Source of the DNA: Proteiniphilum sp.
Lineage (GTDB): Bacteria; Bacteroidota; Bacteroidia; Bacteroidales; Dysgonomonadaceae
DNA: 41,579 bases
Direction of reading: 5' to 3'
Assembly: GCA_018433945.1 (NCBI GenBank)
Contig: JAHDQF010000059.1
Coordinates: 1-41,579, forward strand
The first letter of the stretch is position 1. Every line of letters begins with the position of its first letter. Positions 25,582-35,072 of the stretch are shown here, in pieces. The notes beneath the pieces are model-generated. The model had not been told where the DNA came from and ran no database searches. It saw nothing but the letters and a program-made list of their open reading frames with translations. A program made the translations under genes and the position numbers.

Positions 25582-26964
25582 ATGAAGACGCTTTTCGATA
25601 AAATCTGGGACGCGCACGTGGTGACCACTGTGCCGGATGGCCCCACGCAGTTATATATTGACAGGCATTTGTGTCACGAGGTGACCAGTCCGCAGGCGTT
25701 TGCCGGATTGCGTGCCCGGGGACTGAAAGTGTTCCGTCCCGCACAGACTACACTGACGGCCGACCATAATATTCCCACCATGGGGCAGGACAGTCCCATC
25801 CGCGACAAGGTCTCTCGCTTTCAGGTGGATACGCTGGCGAAGAATGCCCGTGATTTCGGGCTTACTTACTATGGCCTCAATAACCCGAAGAATGGGATCG
25901 TACATGTGATCGGCCCCGAGAATGGCTATACCCAGCCGGGGATGACCATCGTCTGCGGCGACAGCCACACCTCCACGCACGGTGCTTTCGGGGCGATTGC
26001 CTTTGGCATCGGCACCAGCGAGGTGGAGATGGTGCTGGCCTCTCAGTGCATCCTGCAAACACGGCCCAAGACCATGCGCATCAACTTTGAAGGAAAACTC
26101 AGGGAGCAGGTAGGTGCCAAGGATATGGCGCTCTACATGATCGCTCAGCTTACTACGGGCGGTGCCACGGGTTACTTTGTGGAGTATGCCGGCGAGGCGG
26201 TACGCCACCTCACCATGGAGGAGCGGATGACGCTCTGCAACCTGAGCATCGAGATGGGTGCCCGCGGCGGTCTGGTGGCACCCGATGAGACCACCTTCAA
26301 CTACCTCCGCGGCCGCGAGTTTGCACCCAAGGGTGAGCGGTGGGAGGAGGCGATGGCTTACTGGCAGACGCTCCATACTGATGAGGGGGCGCAGTTTGAC
26401 AAAGAGGTGACTTTCGACGCGTCGCAGATCAAGCCGATGATCACCTACGGCACCAACCCGGGCATGGGGATGCCGATCGACGGTACCATCCCTACGCTGG
26501 ATGAGATCGATGAGGCAGGGAAGATCTCCTTTGAGAAATCGCTCCGGTACATGGGCTTTGAGCCGGGTGAGAAGCTGGAGGGAAAACCAATCGATTATGT
26601 GTTCCTGGGCAGCTGTACCAACGGCCGCATCGAGGACTTCCGCCTCTTCGCAGGCTATGTGAAGGGCAGGAAGAAAGCTCACAATGTGACGGCCTGGCTG
26701 GTGCCGGGCAGCTGGCAGGTGCGCAAGCAGATCGAAGCGGAAGGCCTGGATAAGATCCTGGAGGCAGCCGGCTTTGAGCTCCGGCAACCCGGATGCTCAG
26801 CCTGCCTGGCGATGAACGACGACAAGGTCCCCGCCGGCAAGTACGCCGTCTCCACCTCAAACCGTAACTTCGAGGGACGGCAGGGCCCCGGTGCACGCAC
26901 CATCCTGGCGGGGCCGCTGGTGGCGGCCGCTGCGGCAGTGAATGGGAAAATTACGCAACCATGA
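25582..26964 (+). CDS. leuC: 3-isopropylmalate dehydratase, large subunit
   Basis: Aconitase-family isomerase with LeuD (2- to 3-isopropylmalate). 460 residues. The three 4Fe-4S cysteines are in [14 protein letters not shown] and [12 protein letters not shown]. Other landmarks are [20 protein letters not shown] near residue 130 and the C-terminal [20 protein letters not shown]. Its stop overlaps the leuD start as ATGA. Confidence 0.97.
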   Translation: MKTLFDKIWDAHVVTTVPDGPTQLYIDRHLCHEVTSPQAFAGLRARGLKVFRPAQTTLTADHNIPTMGQDSPIRDKVSRFQVDTLAKNARDFGLTYYGLNNPKNGIVHVIGPENGYTQPGMTIVCGDSHTSTHGAFGAIAFGIGTSEVEMVLASQCILQTRPKTMRINFEGKLREQVGAKDMALYMIAQLTTGGATGYFVEYAGEAVRHLTMEERMTLCNLSIEMGARGGLVAPDETTFNYLRGREFAPKGERWEEAMAYWQTLHTDEGAQFDKEVTFDASQIKPMITYGTNPGMGMPIDGTIPTLDEIDEAGKISFEKSLRYMGFEPGEKLEGKPIDYVFLGSCTNGRIEDFRLFAGYVKGRKKAHNVTAWLVPGSWQVRKQIEAEGLDKILEAAGFELRQPGCSACLAMNDDKVPAGKYAVSTSNRNFEGRQGPGARTILAGPLVAAAAAVNGKITQP

Positions 26965-27602
26965 ATAATGAACATGCAAAAGTTCAATCAATAACAAGCA
27001 GGAAAATGAAAAAATTCCAGACAATCACATCGACATACGTACCCCTTCCCATTGAGAACGTGGATACCGACCAGATCATTCCGGCCCGCTTCCTGAAAGC
27101 CACCACACGTGAGGGCTTCGGCGACAACCTCTTCGCCGACTGGCGCTACGACAAGGAGGGGAACCCCAAGGGCGACTTTGTGCTGAACGACCCCACCTAC
27201 AGTGGGGAGGTGCTGGTGGCAGGGAAGAACTTCGGCAGCGGCAGCAGTCGCGAGCATGCAGCATGGGCCATTGCCGGTTATGGCTTCAAGGTGGTGGTGT
27301 CCAGCTTTTTTGCCGACATCTTCCGCAACAACGCCCTCAACAACGGTATCCTTCCGGTGGTGGTGAGCGATGATTTCCTGCGCGGCCTCTTCAACGCATC
27401 GAAAGCCGATCCGAAGAGCACCGTCACGGTCAACCTGGAGGAGCAGACCATCACCAACAACACCACGGGTGAGTGTGAACAGTTCGAGATCAATGCCTAC
27501 AAGAAGGAGTGCCTGCTTAAGGGACTCGACGACATCGACTTTCTGCTGTCGAACAAAGATAAAATCGTAGCATACGAACAACAGCGTACCTATGCCTATT
27601 GA
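26961..27602 (+). CDS. leuD: 3-isopropylmalate dehydratase, small subunit
   Basis: Swivel-domain partner of LeuC. Contains [20 protein letters not shown] and [20 protein letters not shown]. The ATG at 26961 overlaps the leuC stop and gives 213 residues; the ATG at 27006 ([15 protein letters not shown]) gives 198, closer to the usual family length. The overlap favours the first start for coupling, the length favours the second. Confidence 0.95.
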   Translation: MNNEHAKVQSITSRKMKKFQTITSTYVPLPIENVDTDQIIPARFLKATTREGFGDNLFADWRYDKEGNPKGDFVLNDPTYSGEVLVAGKNFGSGSSREHAAWAIAGYGFKVVVSSFFADIFRNNALNNGILPVVVSDDFLRGLFNASKADPKSTVTVNLEEQTITNNTTGECEQFEINAYKKECLLKGLDDIDFLLSNKDKIVAYEQQRTYAY

Positions 27603-27617
27603 GTTATTCAGTAGTTA

Positions 27618-27690
27618 CGTGCGAAGCACGAATAACGCGAAGCGAATAACGTGAACGAAGTGAACAAATAACGGCGTAGCCGAATAACGC
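27618..27690 (+). repeat. Cluster of mini-hairpins joined by AATAA
   Basis: CGTGC-GAA-GCACG (27618-27630), CGC-GAA-GCG (27636-27644) and CGGC-GTA-GCCG (27672-27682) are perfect small hairpins with 3-nt loops. AATAA follows each one. A variant unit between them (GTGAACGAAGTGAAC) has lost its symmetry. The whole 133-nt gap between leuD and the next gene is made of such units. Confidence 0.7.
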
Positions 27691-27735
27691 GAACAACGCA
27701 CGTAGTTCAGTTTACCACATTAAAAACAGATCGTT

Positions 27736-29295
27736 TTGGGAGAAGTAAGAAAAATAGAGATCATGGATACCACGCTCCGCGATGGGGAACAGACCTCCGG
27801 CGTATCTTTTGCAGCGCAGGAGAAGGTGAGCGTGGTGAGACTCTTGCTGGAAGAGCTGAAGGTGGACCGCGTGGAGATTGCCTCGGCCCGCGTCTCGGAG
27901 GGTGAGTTCCGCTCGGTGCAGAAGATGGCGCAGTGGGCTGCTGCCCATGGCTACCTGGACCGGCTGGAGGTGCTTGGCTTCGTGGATGGCGGCACCTCGC
28001 TCGAGTGGATCGCCAATGCCGGCTGTCGTGTGGTGAACCTGCTCTGCAAGGGGTCGCTGAAGCACTGCACCTGGCAGCTGCGCAAGTCAGTGGAGGAGCA
28101 CCTGGCCGATGTGAAGCAGACCATCGCCTTGGCCAAAGAGAAAGGGATAAGGGTGAACCTCTACCTGGAGGACTGGTCCAACGGCATGCGCGACTCAAAG
28201 GAGTACGTCTTTCAAATGATGGATGGTCTGAAAGATGAAGCGGTGACCCGTTTCATGCTGCCCGACACGCTGGGGGTGCTCAACCCCGATGAGGCTTATC
28301 AGTTCTGCAGCGAGATGATTGAGCGTTATCCGTCGCTGCATTTCGATTTCCATGCCCACAACGACTATGACCTGGCGGTGGCCAACGTCTATTATGCCAT
28401 CAAGGCGGGTGTCAAAGGGGTACATGTGACGGTGAACGGCCTGGGTGAACGTGCCGGCAACGCCCCGCTCACCAGCGTGGTGGCGCTGATACATGACCAA
28501 CTGGGGTTGGAGACCGGCGTGGATGAGTCGCACCTCTACAACGTGAGCAAGGTGGTGGAGACCTACTCGGGCGTTCGGATCCCGAAGAACCGTCCCATCA
28601 TCGGTGACAATGTATTCACACAGGTGGCTGGCGTGCATGCCGACGGGGATAAGAAGAAGAACCTCTATTACAACGACCTGATGCCGGAGCGCTTCGGCCG
28701 CTTCCGTGAGTATGCACTGGGCAAGAACGCCGGAAAGTCGAACATCATCAAGAACCTGGAGGCGCTCGGCATCGAGTTGGATGACGAGGCCACCCGCAAG
28801 GTGACCGCCCGCATCATTGAGCTGGGGGACAAGAAAGAGATCGTGAACCTGGACGAGCTGCCCTACATCGTCTCCGACGTACTGAAGAACGGGCTCGACA
28901 ACAAGGATATAGAGATGCTGAACTACTCGCTCACGCTGACCGACGGTTTGCGTCCCACCGCCACGGTGAAGCTCAGCATCAAGGGTGAGGTGTACCAGGA
29001 GACAGCCGCTGGTGATGGTCAGTACCACGCTTTCTCCAAGGCGATGTACAAGATTTACCGGCGACTGAACAAGCCGACACCGGAATTGATCGACTACGAG
29101 GTGGTGATACCGCCTGGAGGGCAGACCAACGCCTACGTGCAGACGATCATTACCTGGAAGTTCGATGGCAAGGTGTTCAAGACCCGTGCGCTGGATATCG
29201 ACCAGACAGTGGCGGCGATCAAAGCAACCATGAAGATGTTGAACATGATTGAGAGCGGAAGCATACCGAACATGAATTATCTGCAGTTGCCGTAG
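27736..29295 (+). CDS. Citramalate synthase / second 2-isopropylmalate synthase-like enzyme
   Basis: 519-residue DRE-TIM acyl-CoA synthase. Catalytic barrel: [20 protein letters not shown], then FHAHNDYDLAVANVYYAIKA and VNGLGERAGNAPL; a C-terminal LeuA regulatory-type domain begins near residue 390. It is clearly diverged from the adjacent leuA and resembles citramalate-synthase-type proteins (pyruvate + acetyl-CoA to citramalate, the threonine-independent route to isoleucine). LeuC, LeuD and LeuB act on both intermediates, so the position between leuD and leuB fits. The start is TTG: a stop codon lies 15 nt upstream and the next ATG would cut the first barrel strand. Confidence 0.85.
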   Translation: MGEVRKIEIMDTTLRDGEQTSGVSFAAQEKVSVVRLLLEELKVDRVEIASARVSEGEFRSVQKMAQWAAAHGYLDRLEVLGFVDGGTSLEWIANAGCRVVNLLCKGSLKHCTWQLRKSVEEHLADVKQTIALAKEKGIRVNLYLEDWSNGMRDSKEYVFQMMDGLKDEAVTRFMLPDTLGVLNPDEAYQFCSEMIERYPSLHFDFHAHNDYDLAVANVYYAIKAGVKGVHVTVNGLGERAGNAPLTSVVALIHDQLGLETGVDESHLYNVSKVVETYSGVRIPKNRPIIGDNVFTQVAGVHADGDKKKNLYYNDLMPERFGRFREYALGKNAGKSNIIKNLEALGIELDDEATRKVTARIIELGDKKEIVNLDELPYIVSDVLKNGLDNKDIEMLNYSLTLTDGLRPTATVKLSIKGEVYQETAAGDGQYHAFSKAMYKIYRRLNKPTPELIDYEVVIPPGGQTNAYVQTIITWKFDGKVFKTRALDIDQTVAAIKATMKMLNMIESGSIPNMNYLQLP

Positions 29296-29301
29296 ATTAG
29301 C

Positions 29302-29357
29302 GGTAAGCGATAAGCGGTAAGCGATAAGCGGTAAGCAATAAGCGATAAGCGGTCAGC
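29302..29357 (+). repeat. Eight tandem NNTAAGC heptads
   Basis: GGTAAGC and GATAAGC alternate (GG, GA, GG, GA, GG, AA, GA) and the last unit is GGTCAGC; eight units, 56 nt, starting 7 nt after the preceding stop codon. Confidence 0.9.
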
Positions 29358-29430
29358 TTTGGAGGTGGAAGTTTGAAAGGAGAAGTGGCAATAGAATAGG
29401 AATGAAAAATTATTGAGAATAGCATCAAAT

Positions 29431-30498
29431 ATGGAGTTAAAGATAGCAGTACTGGCGGGCGACGGAATAGGTCCGGAGATCATGGAGCAGGCGTTGGCGG
29501 TGACCAGGGCGGTGTGCGCGAAGAAAGGGCACACGCTCTCGTTGAAAGAGGGGATCGTGGGCGCCTGCGCCATCGATGCCACCGGAGATCCTTACCCCGA
29601 GGCAACACACAACCTCTGCATGGAGAGCGATGCGGTGCTCTTCGGTGCCATTGGCGATCCGAAGTATGACAACAACCCCCATGCGAAGGTGCGTCCCGAG
29701 CAGGGTCTGCTCCGCATGCGCAAGCAGCTGGGCCTCTATGGCAACATCCGTCCCGTGATGACCTTCCCCTCGCTGATCCACAAGTCGCCCCTGCGGGCGG
29801 ATCTGGTGGAGGGTGCCGACTTTGTCTGCATCCGCGAGCTGACCGGCGGCATGTACTTCGGACAGCCGCAGGGCCGTAGCGAGGATGGTAACACCGCCTA
29901 CGACACCTGCATTTATACCCGTGAGGAGGTGGAGCGAATCCTCCACCTGGCTTACAAGTTCGCCGGGCAGCGACGCAAGAAGCTGACCGTGGTGGACAAG
30001 GCCAACGTGATCGCCACCTCCCGTCTCTGGCGCCAGATCGCCCAGGAGATCGCTCCGCAGTACCCCGACATCGAGACCGACTTTCTCTTCGTGGACAATG
30101 CCGCCATGCGGATCATCCAATGGCCCAAAAGCTTCGATGTGCTGGTGACGGAGAACCTGTTCGGCGACATCCTCACCGACGAGGCTTCGGTGATCACCGG
30201 CTCACTGGGTCTGCTCCCTTCGGCATCGATGGGGATCCACACCTCCCTCTTCGAGCCGATCCATGGCTCTTACCCTCAGGCTTCAGGGAAAAACATTGCC
30301 AACCCGCTGGCGATGATCCTTTCGGTCGCGCTGATGTTCGAGTATGGCTTCGGACTGATGGAGGAGGGTGCGATGATCCGCAAGGCGGTGAACGCGAGCC
30401 TCGAGGCGGGTGTCGTTACCGAGGATATCGCCGACGGTGGGAAGGCATACAGCACCAGTGAGGTGGGAGAATGGATCGTGAATGATATAAAGCTATAA
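29431..30498 (+). CDS. leuB: 3-isopropylmalate dehydrogenase
   Basis: Oxidative decarboxylation of 3-isopropylmalate with NAD+. 355 residues from ATG 29431; a TTG at 29413 is also in frame. Landmarks: [16 protein letters not shown] at the N-terminus, [14 protein letters not shown], the metal/substrate loop [20 protein letters not shown], and [20 protein letters not shown]. The stop codon TAA lies within a TATAAGT heptad. Confidence 0.97.
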   Translation: MELKIAVLAGDGIGPEIMEQALAVTRAVCAKKGHTLSLKEGIVGACAIDATGDPYPEATHNLCMESDAVLFGAIGDPKYDNNPHAKVRPEQGLLRMRKQLGLYGNIRPVMTFPSLIHKSPLRADLVEGADFVCIRELTGGMYFGQPQGRSEDGNTAYDTCIYTREEVERILHLAYKFAGQRRKKLTVVDKANVIATSRLWRQIAQEIAPQYPDIETDFLFVDNAAMRIIQWPKSFDVLVTENLFGDILTDEASVITGSLGLLPSASMGIHTSLFEPIHGSYPQASGKNIANPLAMILSVALMFEYGFGLMEEGAMIRKAVNASLEAGVVTEDIADGGKAYSTSEVGEWIVNDIKL

Positions 30499-30514
30499 GT
30501 TGTAAGCTATAAGC
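30494..30514 (+). repeat. Three NNTAAGC heptads spanning the leuB stop
   Basis: TATAAGT, TGTAAGC and TATAAGC in tandem; the first contains the leuB stop codon. A short T-run follows but no strong stem. Confidence 0.75.
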
Positions 30515-30605
30515 TTTTTAGGAGGAAACATTGTAAGAGCAGCGGTTTGGGAGTATAACAATCAGCGAACAGTGATGCCAGATATAAATTATAAAATAGA
30601 AAGAT

Positions 30606-32477
30606 ATGAGTAACACAAACGATATAAACAGGGAGAACAGTTCCCGGGAAGACAAGGGCAGCCTTCGCAGTGCAACCAGCACGCAGGGGCGTTTGATGGC
30701 CGGCGCGCGGGCACTCTGGCATGCCAACGGGATGACGCGCGAGCAGATGGGCAAGCCCATTATTGCCATCGCCAACTCCTTCACCCAGTTTGTACCGGGG
30801 CACATGCATCTGCACGATGTAGGACAGCTGGTGAAAAAAGAGGTGGAGAAACTGGGCTGTTTCGCTGCCGAATTCAACACCATCGCGGTGGACGACGGCA
30901 TCGCCATGGGACATGATGGCATGCTCTATTCGCTTCCGTCGCGCGACCTGATTGCCGACTCGGTGGAGTACATGGTGAACGCCCACAAGGCGGACGCGCT
31001 GGTTTGCATCAGCAACTGCGACAAGATCACGCCGGGGATGCTGATGGCTGCCATGCGGCTCAACATACCCACCATCTTCGTGTCGGGGGGACCGATGGAG
31101 GCGGGTAAGATCGGCGATGAGCAGATCGATCTGATCGACGCCATGATCGAGTCGGCCGATGAGCATGTATCCGATGAGCGGGTCTCAATGCTCGAAGAGC
31201 TGGCCTGTCCCACCTGCGGCTCCTGCTCCGGCATGTTCACCGCCAACTCAATGAACTGCCTCAACGAGGCGATCGGCCTGGCACTGCCGGGCAATGGCAC
31301 GGTGCTGGCCACCCACGTGAACAGGAAGCAGCTCTTCGTGGATGCGGCACGCCAGATCGTGGAGAACGCCTGCAAGTACTACTTCGAAGGCGATGAGAGC
31401 GTGTTGCCCCGCAACATCGCCTGTCGCGAGTCGTTCCTGAACGCCATGACACTCGATATCGCCATGGGAGGATCTACCAACACCATCCTCCACACCCTGG
31501 CTATTGCCCATGAGGGAGAGATCGACTTCACGCTCGACGACATTGAGTCTCTCTCACGACGGGTGCCCTGCATCTGCAAGGTGGCGCCCAACTCAAAGAG
31601 ATATCATATCCAGGATGTGAACCGTGCCGGGGGTATCCTCGGAATCCTGGGCGAGCTGGCCCAGGCGGGACTGATCAATACCACGGTGAGCCGTGTGGAT
31701 GGCATGACACTGGGTGAAGCGATCAGCAAGTATGACATCACCAGGGTAGCGCCCGATGCTGAGGCGCTGCGTATCTATTCCTCGGCACCGGGCAACCGCC
31801 GCAACCTGGTGATGGGGTCGCAGGATGCCCGCTTCAGCGAGCTGGACAGCGACCGCGAAGCAGGATGTATCCGCAGCGTGGCACATGCTTATACGCGGGA
31901 CGGTGGACTGGCCATTCTGCGAGGCAATATCGCGGCTGATGGTTGTGTGGTGAAGACTGCCGGTGTGGATGAGCGCATTTGGAAGTTTACCGGACAGGCA
32001 AAGGTGTACCACTCGCAGGATGACGCAGTGAAGGGTATCCTGGGCGGCGACGTGACAGCTGGCCATGTGGTGGTGATCATTTACGAGGGACCCAAGGGTG
32101 GTCCCGGCATGCAGGAGATGCTCTATCCCACCTCCTACATCAAATCGAAGAAGCTGGGCAAAGCGTGTGCCCTGATCACCGACGGCCGTTTTTCCGGGGG
32201 TACTTCGGGTCTCTCCATCGGCCATATCTCACCTGAGGCGGCAGCCGGCGGCAACATCGGGCTGGTGCGGGAGGGTGACATCATCGAGATTGATATCCCG
32301 GCCCGCAGCATCAATGTGCTGCTCAGCGAGGAGGAGCTGGCTGAGCGACGCCGCTGCGAGGAGGCCAAAGGGGCGGATGCATTCAAGCCCAATCGCAATC
32401 GCATCGTTTCAAAAGCTTTGCGGAGCTATGCGGCGTTTGTCACCTCTGCCGACAAGGGGGCGGTAAGGATCGTATAA
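30606..32477 (+). CDS. ilvD: Dihydroxy-acid dehydratase
   Basis: Fe-S dehydratase giving 2-oxoisovalerate and 2-oxo-3-methylvalerate, needed for Val, Leu and Ile. 623 residues. Family landmarks are [56 protein letters not shown] and the C-terminal [20 protein letters not shown]. The sequence resembles the long E. coli-type enzyme. Confidence 0.97.
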   Translation: MSNTNDINRENSSREDKGSLRSATSTQGRLMAGARALWHANGMTREQMGKPIIAIANSFTQFVPGHMHLHDVGQLVKKEVEKLGCFAAEFNTIAVDDGIAMGHDGMLYSLPSRDLIADSVEYMVNAHKADALVCISNCDKITPGMLMAAMRLNIPTIFVSGGPMEAGKIGDEQIDLIDAMIESADEHVSDERVSMLEELACPTCGSCSGMFTANSMNCLNEAIGLALPGNGTVLATHVNRKQLFVDAARQIVENACKYYFEGDESVLPRNIACRESFLNAMTLDIAMGGSTNTILHTLAIAHEGEIDFTLDDIESLSRRVPCICKVAPNSKRYHIQDVNRAGGILGILGELAQAGLINTTVSRVDGMTLGEAISKYDITRVAPDAEALRIYSSAPGNRRNLVMGSQDARFSELDSDREAGCIRSVAHAYTRDGGLAILRGNIAADGCVVKTAGVDERIWKFTGQAKVYHSQDDAVKGILGGDVTAGHVVVIIYEGPKGGPGMQEMLYPTSYIKSKKLGKACALITDGRFSGGTSGLSIGHISPEAAAGGNIGLVREGDIIEIDIPARSINVLLSEEELAERRRCEEAKGADAFKPNRNRIVSKALRSYAAFVTSADKGAVRIV

Positions 32478-32517
32478 GGTTAGTAGGTTAGTAGGTTTGT
32501 AAGTTTGAAGGTTTCAT
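32478..32517 (+). repeat. Five tandem octamers between ilvD and ilvB
   Basis: GGTTAGTA, GGTTAGTA, GGTTTGTA, AGTTTGAA, GGTTTCAT: five 8-nt units starting right after the ilvD stop codon, progressively degenerate. Confidence 0.75.
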
Positions 32518-32536
32518 CAAATAAAGTTTTCGTTCC

Positions 32537-34288
32537 ATGAACAAAGTCAAGCAATCATCAGCTGTTGTTTCCCCTGCCGCGGAGGCAGAGCCCATCTCGG
32601 GGAGCGAGATCCTGATCCGCTCACTGCTGGCGGAAGGGGTAGAGACGATCTTCGGTTATCCGGGCGGGTCAATCATGCCCGTGTTCGATGCACTGTATGA
32701 TCACAAAGACCAAATCAAACATATCCTGGTGCGCCACGAACAGGGGGCGGTGCATGCGGCGCAGGGCTATGCCCGTGTGTCGGACAAGGTTGGGGTGGCA
32801 CTGGTCACCTCGGGCCCCGGTGCTACCAACGCCGTTACCGGCATCACCGATGCGATGATGGATAGTACCCCGTTGGTGGTGATCTCGGGACAGGTGATCT
32901 CCAGCCTGCTGGGATCGGACGCTTTTCAGGAGGCTGACGTGATCGGTATCACACAGCCCATCACCAAGTGGGCCTATCAGATACGCCGGGTGGAGGATAT
33001 CCCCTGGGCAGTGTCGCGCGCGTTCCACATTGCATCCAGCGGTCGTCCCGGTCCGGTGGTGCTCGACCTAGCCAAAGATGCGCAGGTGAACAAATGTATC
33101 TTTGACTATCAGAAAACATCCTTTTTAAGGAGCTATCAACCGGTGCCCGATATGGATGAAAATCAGATACGAATGGCGGCTGAGCTGATCAACGATGCCC
33201 GCAAGCCTCTTGCACTGGTGGGGCAGGGTGTAATCCTCGGTCATGCGGAGCAGGAGCTGATCGCTTTCCTTGAAAAAGCGGATATCCCCTTTGCATCGAC
33301 CATCCTGGGTCTCTCTTCAGTGCCTACCGGCCACCCGCTCAACTGCGGCATGCTGGGCATGCATGGCAATGTGGCACCCAACCTGAAGACCAATGAGTGC
33401 GATGTGCTGATTGCCATAGGGATGCGCTTTGACGACCGTGTGACGGGCGACCTGAATACTTATGCCAGGCAGGCCAAGGTGATCCACTTCGACATCGACC
33501 CGTCGGAGATCGATAAGAATGTGAAGACAACAGTGAAGGTGGTAGGCGATGTGAAACAGACCCTTCCCAAAGTGATGGAGTATATGGAAAAGGGCTCACA
33601 CCGGGAGTGGCTGGCGGAGTTCAAACCTTATGATGAGAAGGAATATGAATGTATCATCCGCAATGAACTTTATCCCGAATCGGGCCCTATCAAGATGGGT
33701 GAGGTGGTGAACAAGGTGACGGAGGCGACACACAACAATGCCATCTGTGTGACCGATGTGGGACAGCATCAGATGATGGGAACCCGTTACTTCAAGTACA
33801 CTCAGTCGCGCAGCCTGGTTACATCGGGTGGTCTCGGCACCATGGGCTTTGGCCTGCCTGCCGGTATTGGAGCCAAATATGGTGCTCCAGACCGCACCGT
33901 CTGCATCTTCGTGGGCGACGGCGGCTTGCAGATGACCATCCAGGAGTTCGGAACCATCCTTGAGTATGGTGTGGATGTAAAGATCATCCTGCTGAACAAT
34001 AACTACCTGGGCATGGTGCGCCAGTGGCAGGAACTCTTCTTCGATGAGCGTTACTCGGAAACGCACCTCAAGAATCCCGATTTCGTTAAAATCGCCAATG
34101 CCTATAACATTAGCGGACGCAAGGTGACCAAACGTGAAGAGCTGGATGGTGCCATTGAAGAGATGCTGGCACACAAGGGTGCCTATCTGCTGGAGGTGGA
34201 GGTAGAGGCCAAGGGAATGGTGTATCCCATGATTCCATCCGGAGGTTGTGTTACCGATATCATGCTGGGGAATGGGCATAAGCTATAA
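32537..34288 (+). CDS. ilvB: Acetolactate synthase, large catalytic subunit
   Basis: ThDP/FAD enzyme forming acetolactate and acetohydroxybutyrate. 583 residues. The catalytic Glu is in LVRHEQGAVHAAQGYARVSD, and the ThDP/Mg motif runs GDGGLQMTIQEFGTILEYG to ILLNNNYLGMVRQWQ. The C-terminus (VEVEAKGMVYPMIPSGG) is typical. It partners the small subunit encoded next. The stop codon lies inside a TATAAGC heptad. Confidence 0.97.
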   Translation: MNKVKQSSAVVSPAAEAEPISGSEILIRSLLAEGVETIFGYPGGSIMPVFDALYDHKDQIKHILVRHEQGAVHAAQGYARVSDKVGVALVTSGPGATNAVTGITDAMMDSTPLVVISGQVISSLLGSDAFQEADVIGITQPITKWAYQIRRVEDIPWAVSRAFHIASSGRPGPVVLDLAKDAQVNKCIFDYQKTSFLRSYQPVPDMDENQIRMAAELINDARKPLALVGQGVILGHAEQELIAFLEKADIPFASTILGLSSVPTGHPLNCGMLGMHGNVAPNLKTNECDVLIAIGMRFDDRVTGDLNTYARQAKVIHFDIDPSEIDKNVKTTVKVVGDVKQTLPKVMEYMEKGSHREWLAEFKPYDEKEYECIIRNELYPESGPIKMGEVVNKVTEATHNNAICVTDVGQHQMMGTRYFKYTQSRSLVTSGGLGTMGFGLPAGIGAKYGAPDRTVCIFVGDGGLQMTIQEFGTILEYGVDVKIILLNNNYLGMVRQWQELFFDERYSETHLKNPDFVKIANAYNISGRKVTKREELDGAIEEMLAHKGAYLLEVEVEAKGMVYPMIPSGGCVTDIMLGNGHKL

Positions 34289-34290
34289 GC
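34277..34290 (+). repeat. Two NNTAAGC heptads across the ilvB stop
   Basis: CATAAGC followed by TATAAGC. The first is still coding (His-Lys-Leu at the protein end), the second holds the stop codon. Confidence 0.65.
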
Positions 34291-34341
34291 AGGGTTGATA
34301 TCAGCAGCAGGGTTTTGAAATCACTTTTATAAAACAATAAG

Positions 34342-34908
34342 ATGAGCGAAAACAGGACATTATATACCATCACCGTTTTCTCGGAGAATACGGTAGGGGT
34401 GCTCAACCAGATCACCACCATCTTCACCCGCAGGCAGCTCAACATCGAGACACTGTCGGTCTCTCCCTCGGCCATCAAGGGAATCCATAAGTTCACCATC
34501 ACCACTTTCTCCGAAAGTGAGGAGGTGATCAAGAAACTGATTCCCCTGATCGACAAAAGGGTGGATATCCTGAAAGCCTATTATAACACCAACGAGGATC
34601 TGGTGCACCAGGAGTTGGCGCTATACAAGCTCTCCACTGAGAAGGTGCTGGAGCATGGCTCCATTGAATACCTGGTACGGAAGTACAACGTGCGGATACT
34701 GGAGGTCTCGAAAGATTGCGTGGTGTTCCTCAAGGCAGGTCACTACGAGGAGACACAGGGCCTCTTCGAGGAGTTGGCTGAGAGCATTGGCGTACTACAA
34801 TTCGTCCGTTCAGGCCGTATCGCTATCACCAAGTCGAAAGTTGAACGGTTGAGCGATATGCTCGCAAAAAGGGAACGGGACAATCAGGAAATGTTGGAAC
34901 GTTTTTAG
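34342..34908 (+). CDS. ilvN: Acetolactate synthase, small regulatory subunit
   Basis: 188 residues. An N-terminal ACT domain (LYTITVFSENTVGVLNQITT, then IFTRRQLNIETLSVSPS) binds the feedback inhibitor valine in this family. A second ferredoxin-like domain follows (KYNVRILEVSKDCVVFLKAG). The gene could equally be called ilvH. It activates IlvB and confers feedback control. Confidence 0.95.
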   Translation: MSENRTLYTITVFSENTVGVLNQITTIFTRRQLNIETLSVSPSAIKGIHKFTITTFSESEEVIKKLIPLIDKRVDILKAYYNTNEDLVHQELALYKLSTEKVLEHGSIEYLVRKYNVRILEVSKDCVVFLKAGHYEETQGLFEELAESIGVLQFVRSGRIAITKSKVERLSDMLAKRERDNQEMLERF

Positions 34909-35010
34909 TTCATGGTTTATAGTTTGAACGTTCATAGGTTGAAGTTCGATGTTCAGGGACCGAGGACCAAGAATGAGGTGAGATGAAAGCAAATTAAGAC
35001 AATATTAATT

Positions 35011-35046
35011 CGCCAAATCGGGGATTCTTATCAAAGAGAATTGGCG
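35011..35046 (+). other. Hairpin in the ilvN-ilvC gap
   Basis: CGCCAA (35011-35016) pairs with TTGGCG (35041-35046), and the 24-nt loop can form a further weak stem (ATTCT with AGAAT). It stands 26 nt before the ilvC start codon in a 164-nt gap, the longest within the ilv part of the operon. It could modulate ilvC expression or RNA stability. Confidence 0.35.
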
Positions 35047-35072
35047 GTGAGGCACAAAGATCAGATAAAAAT

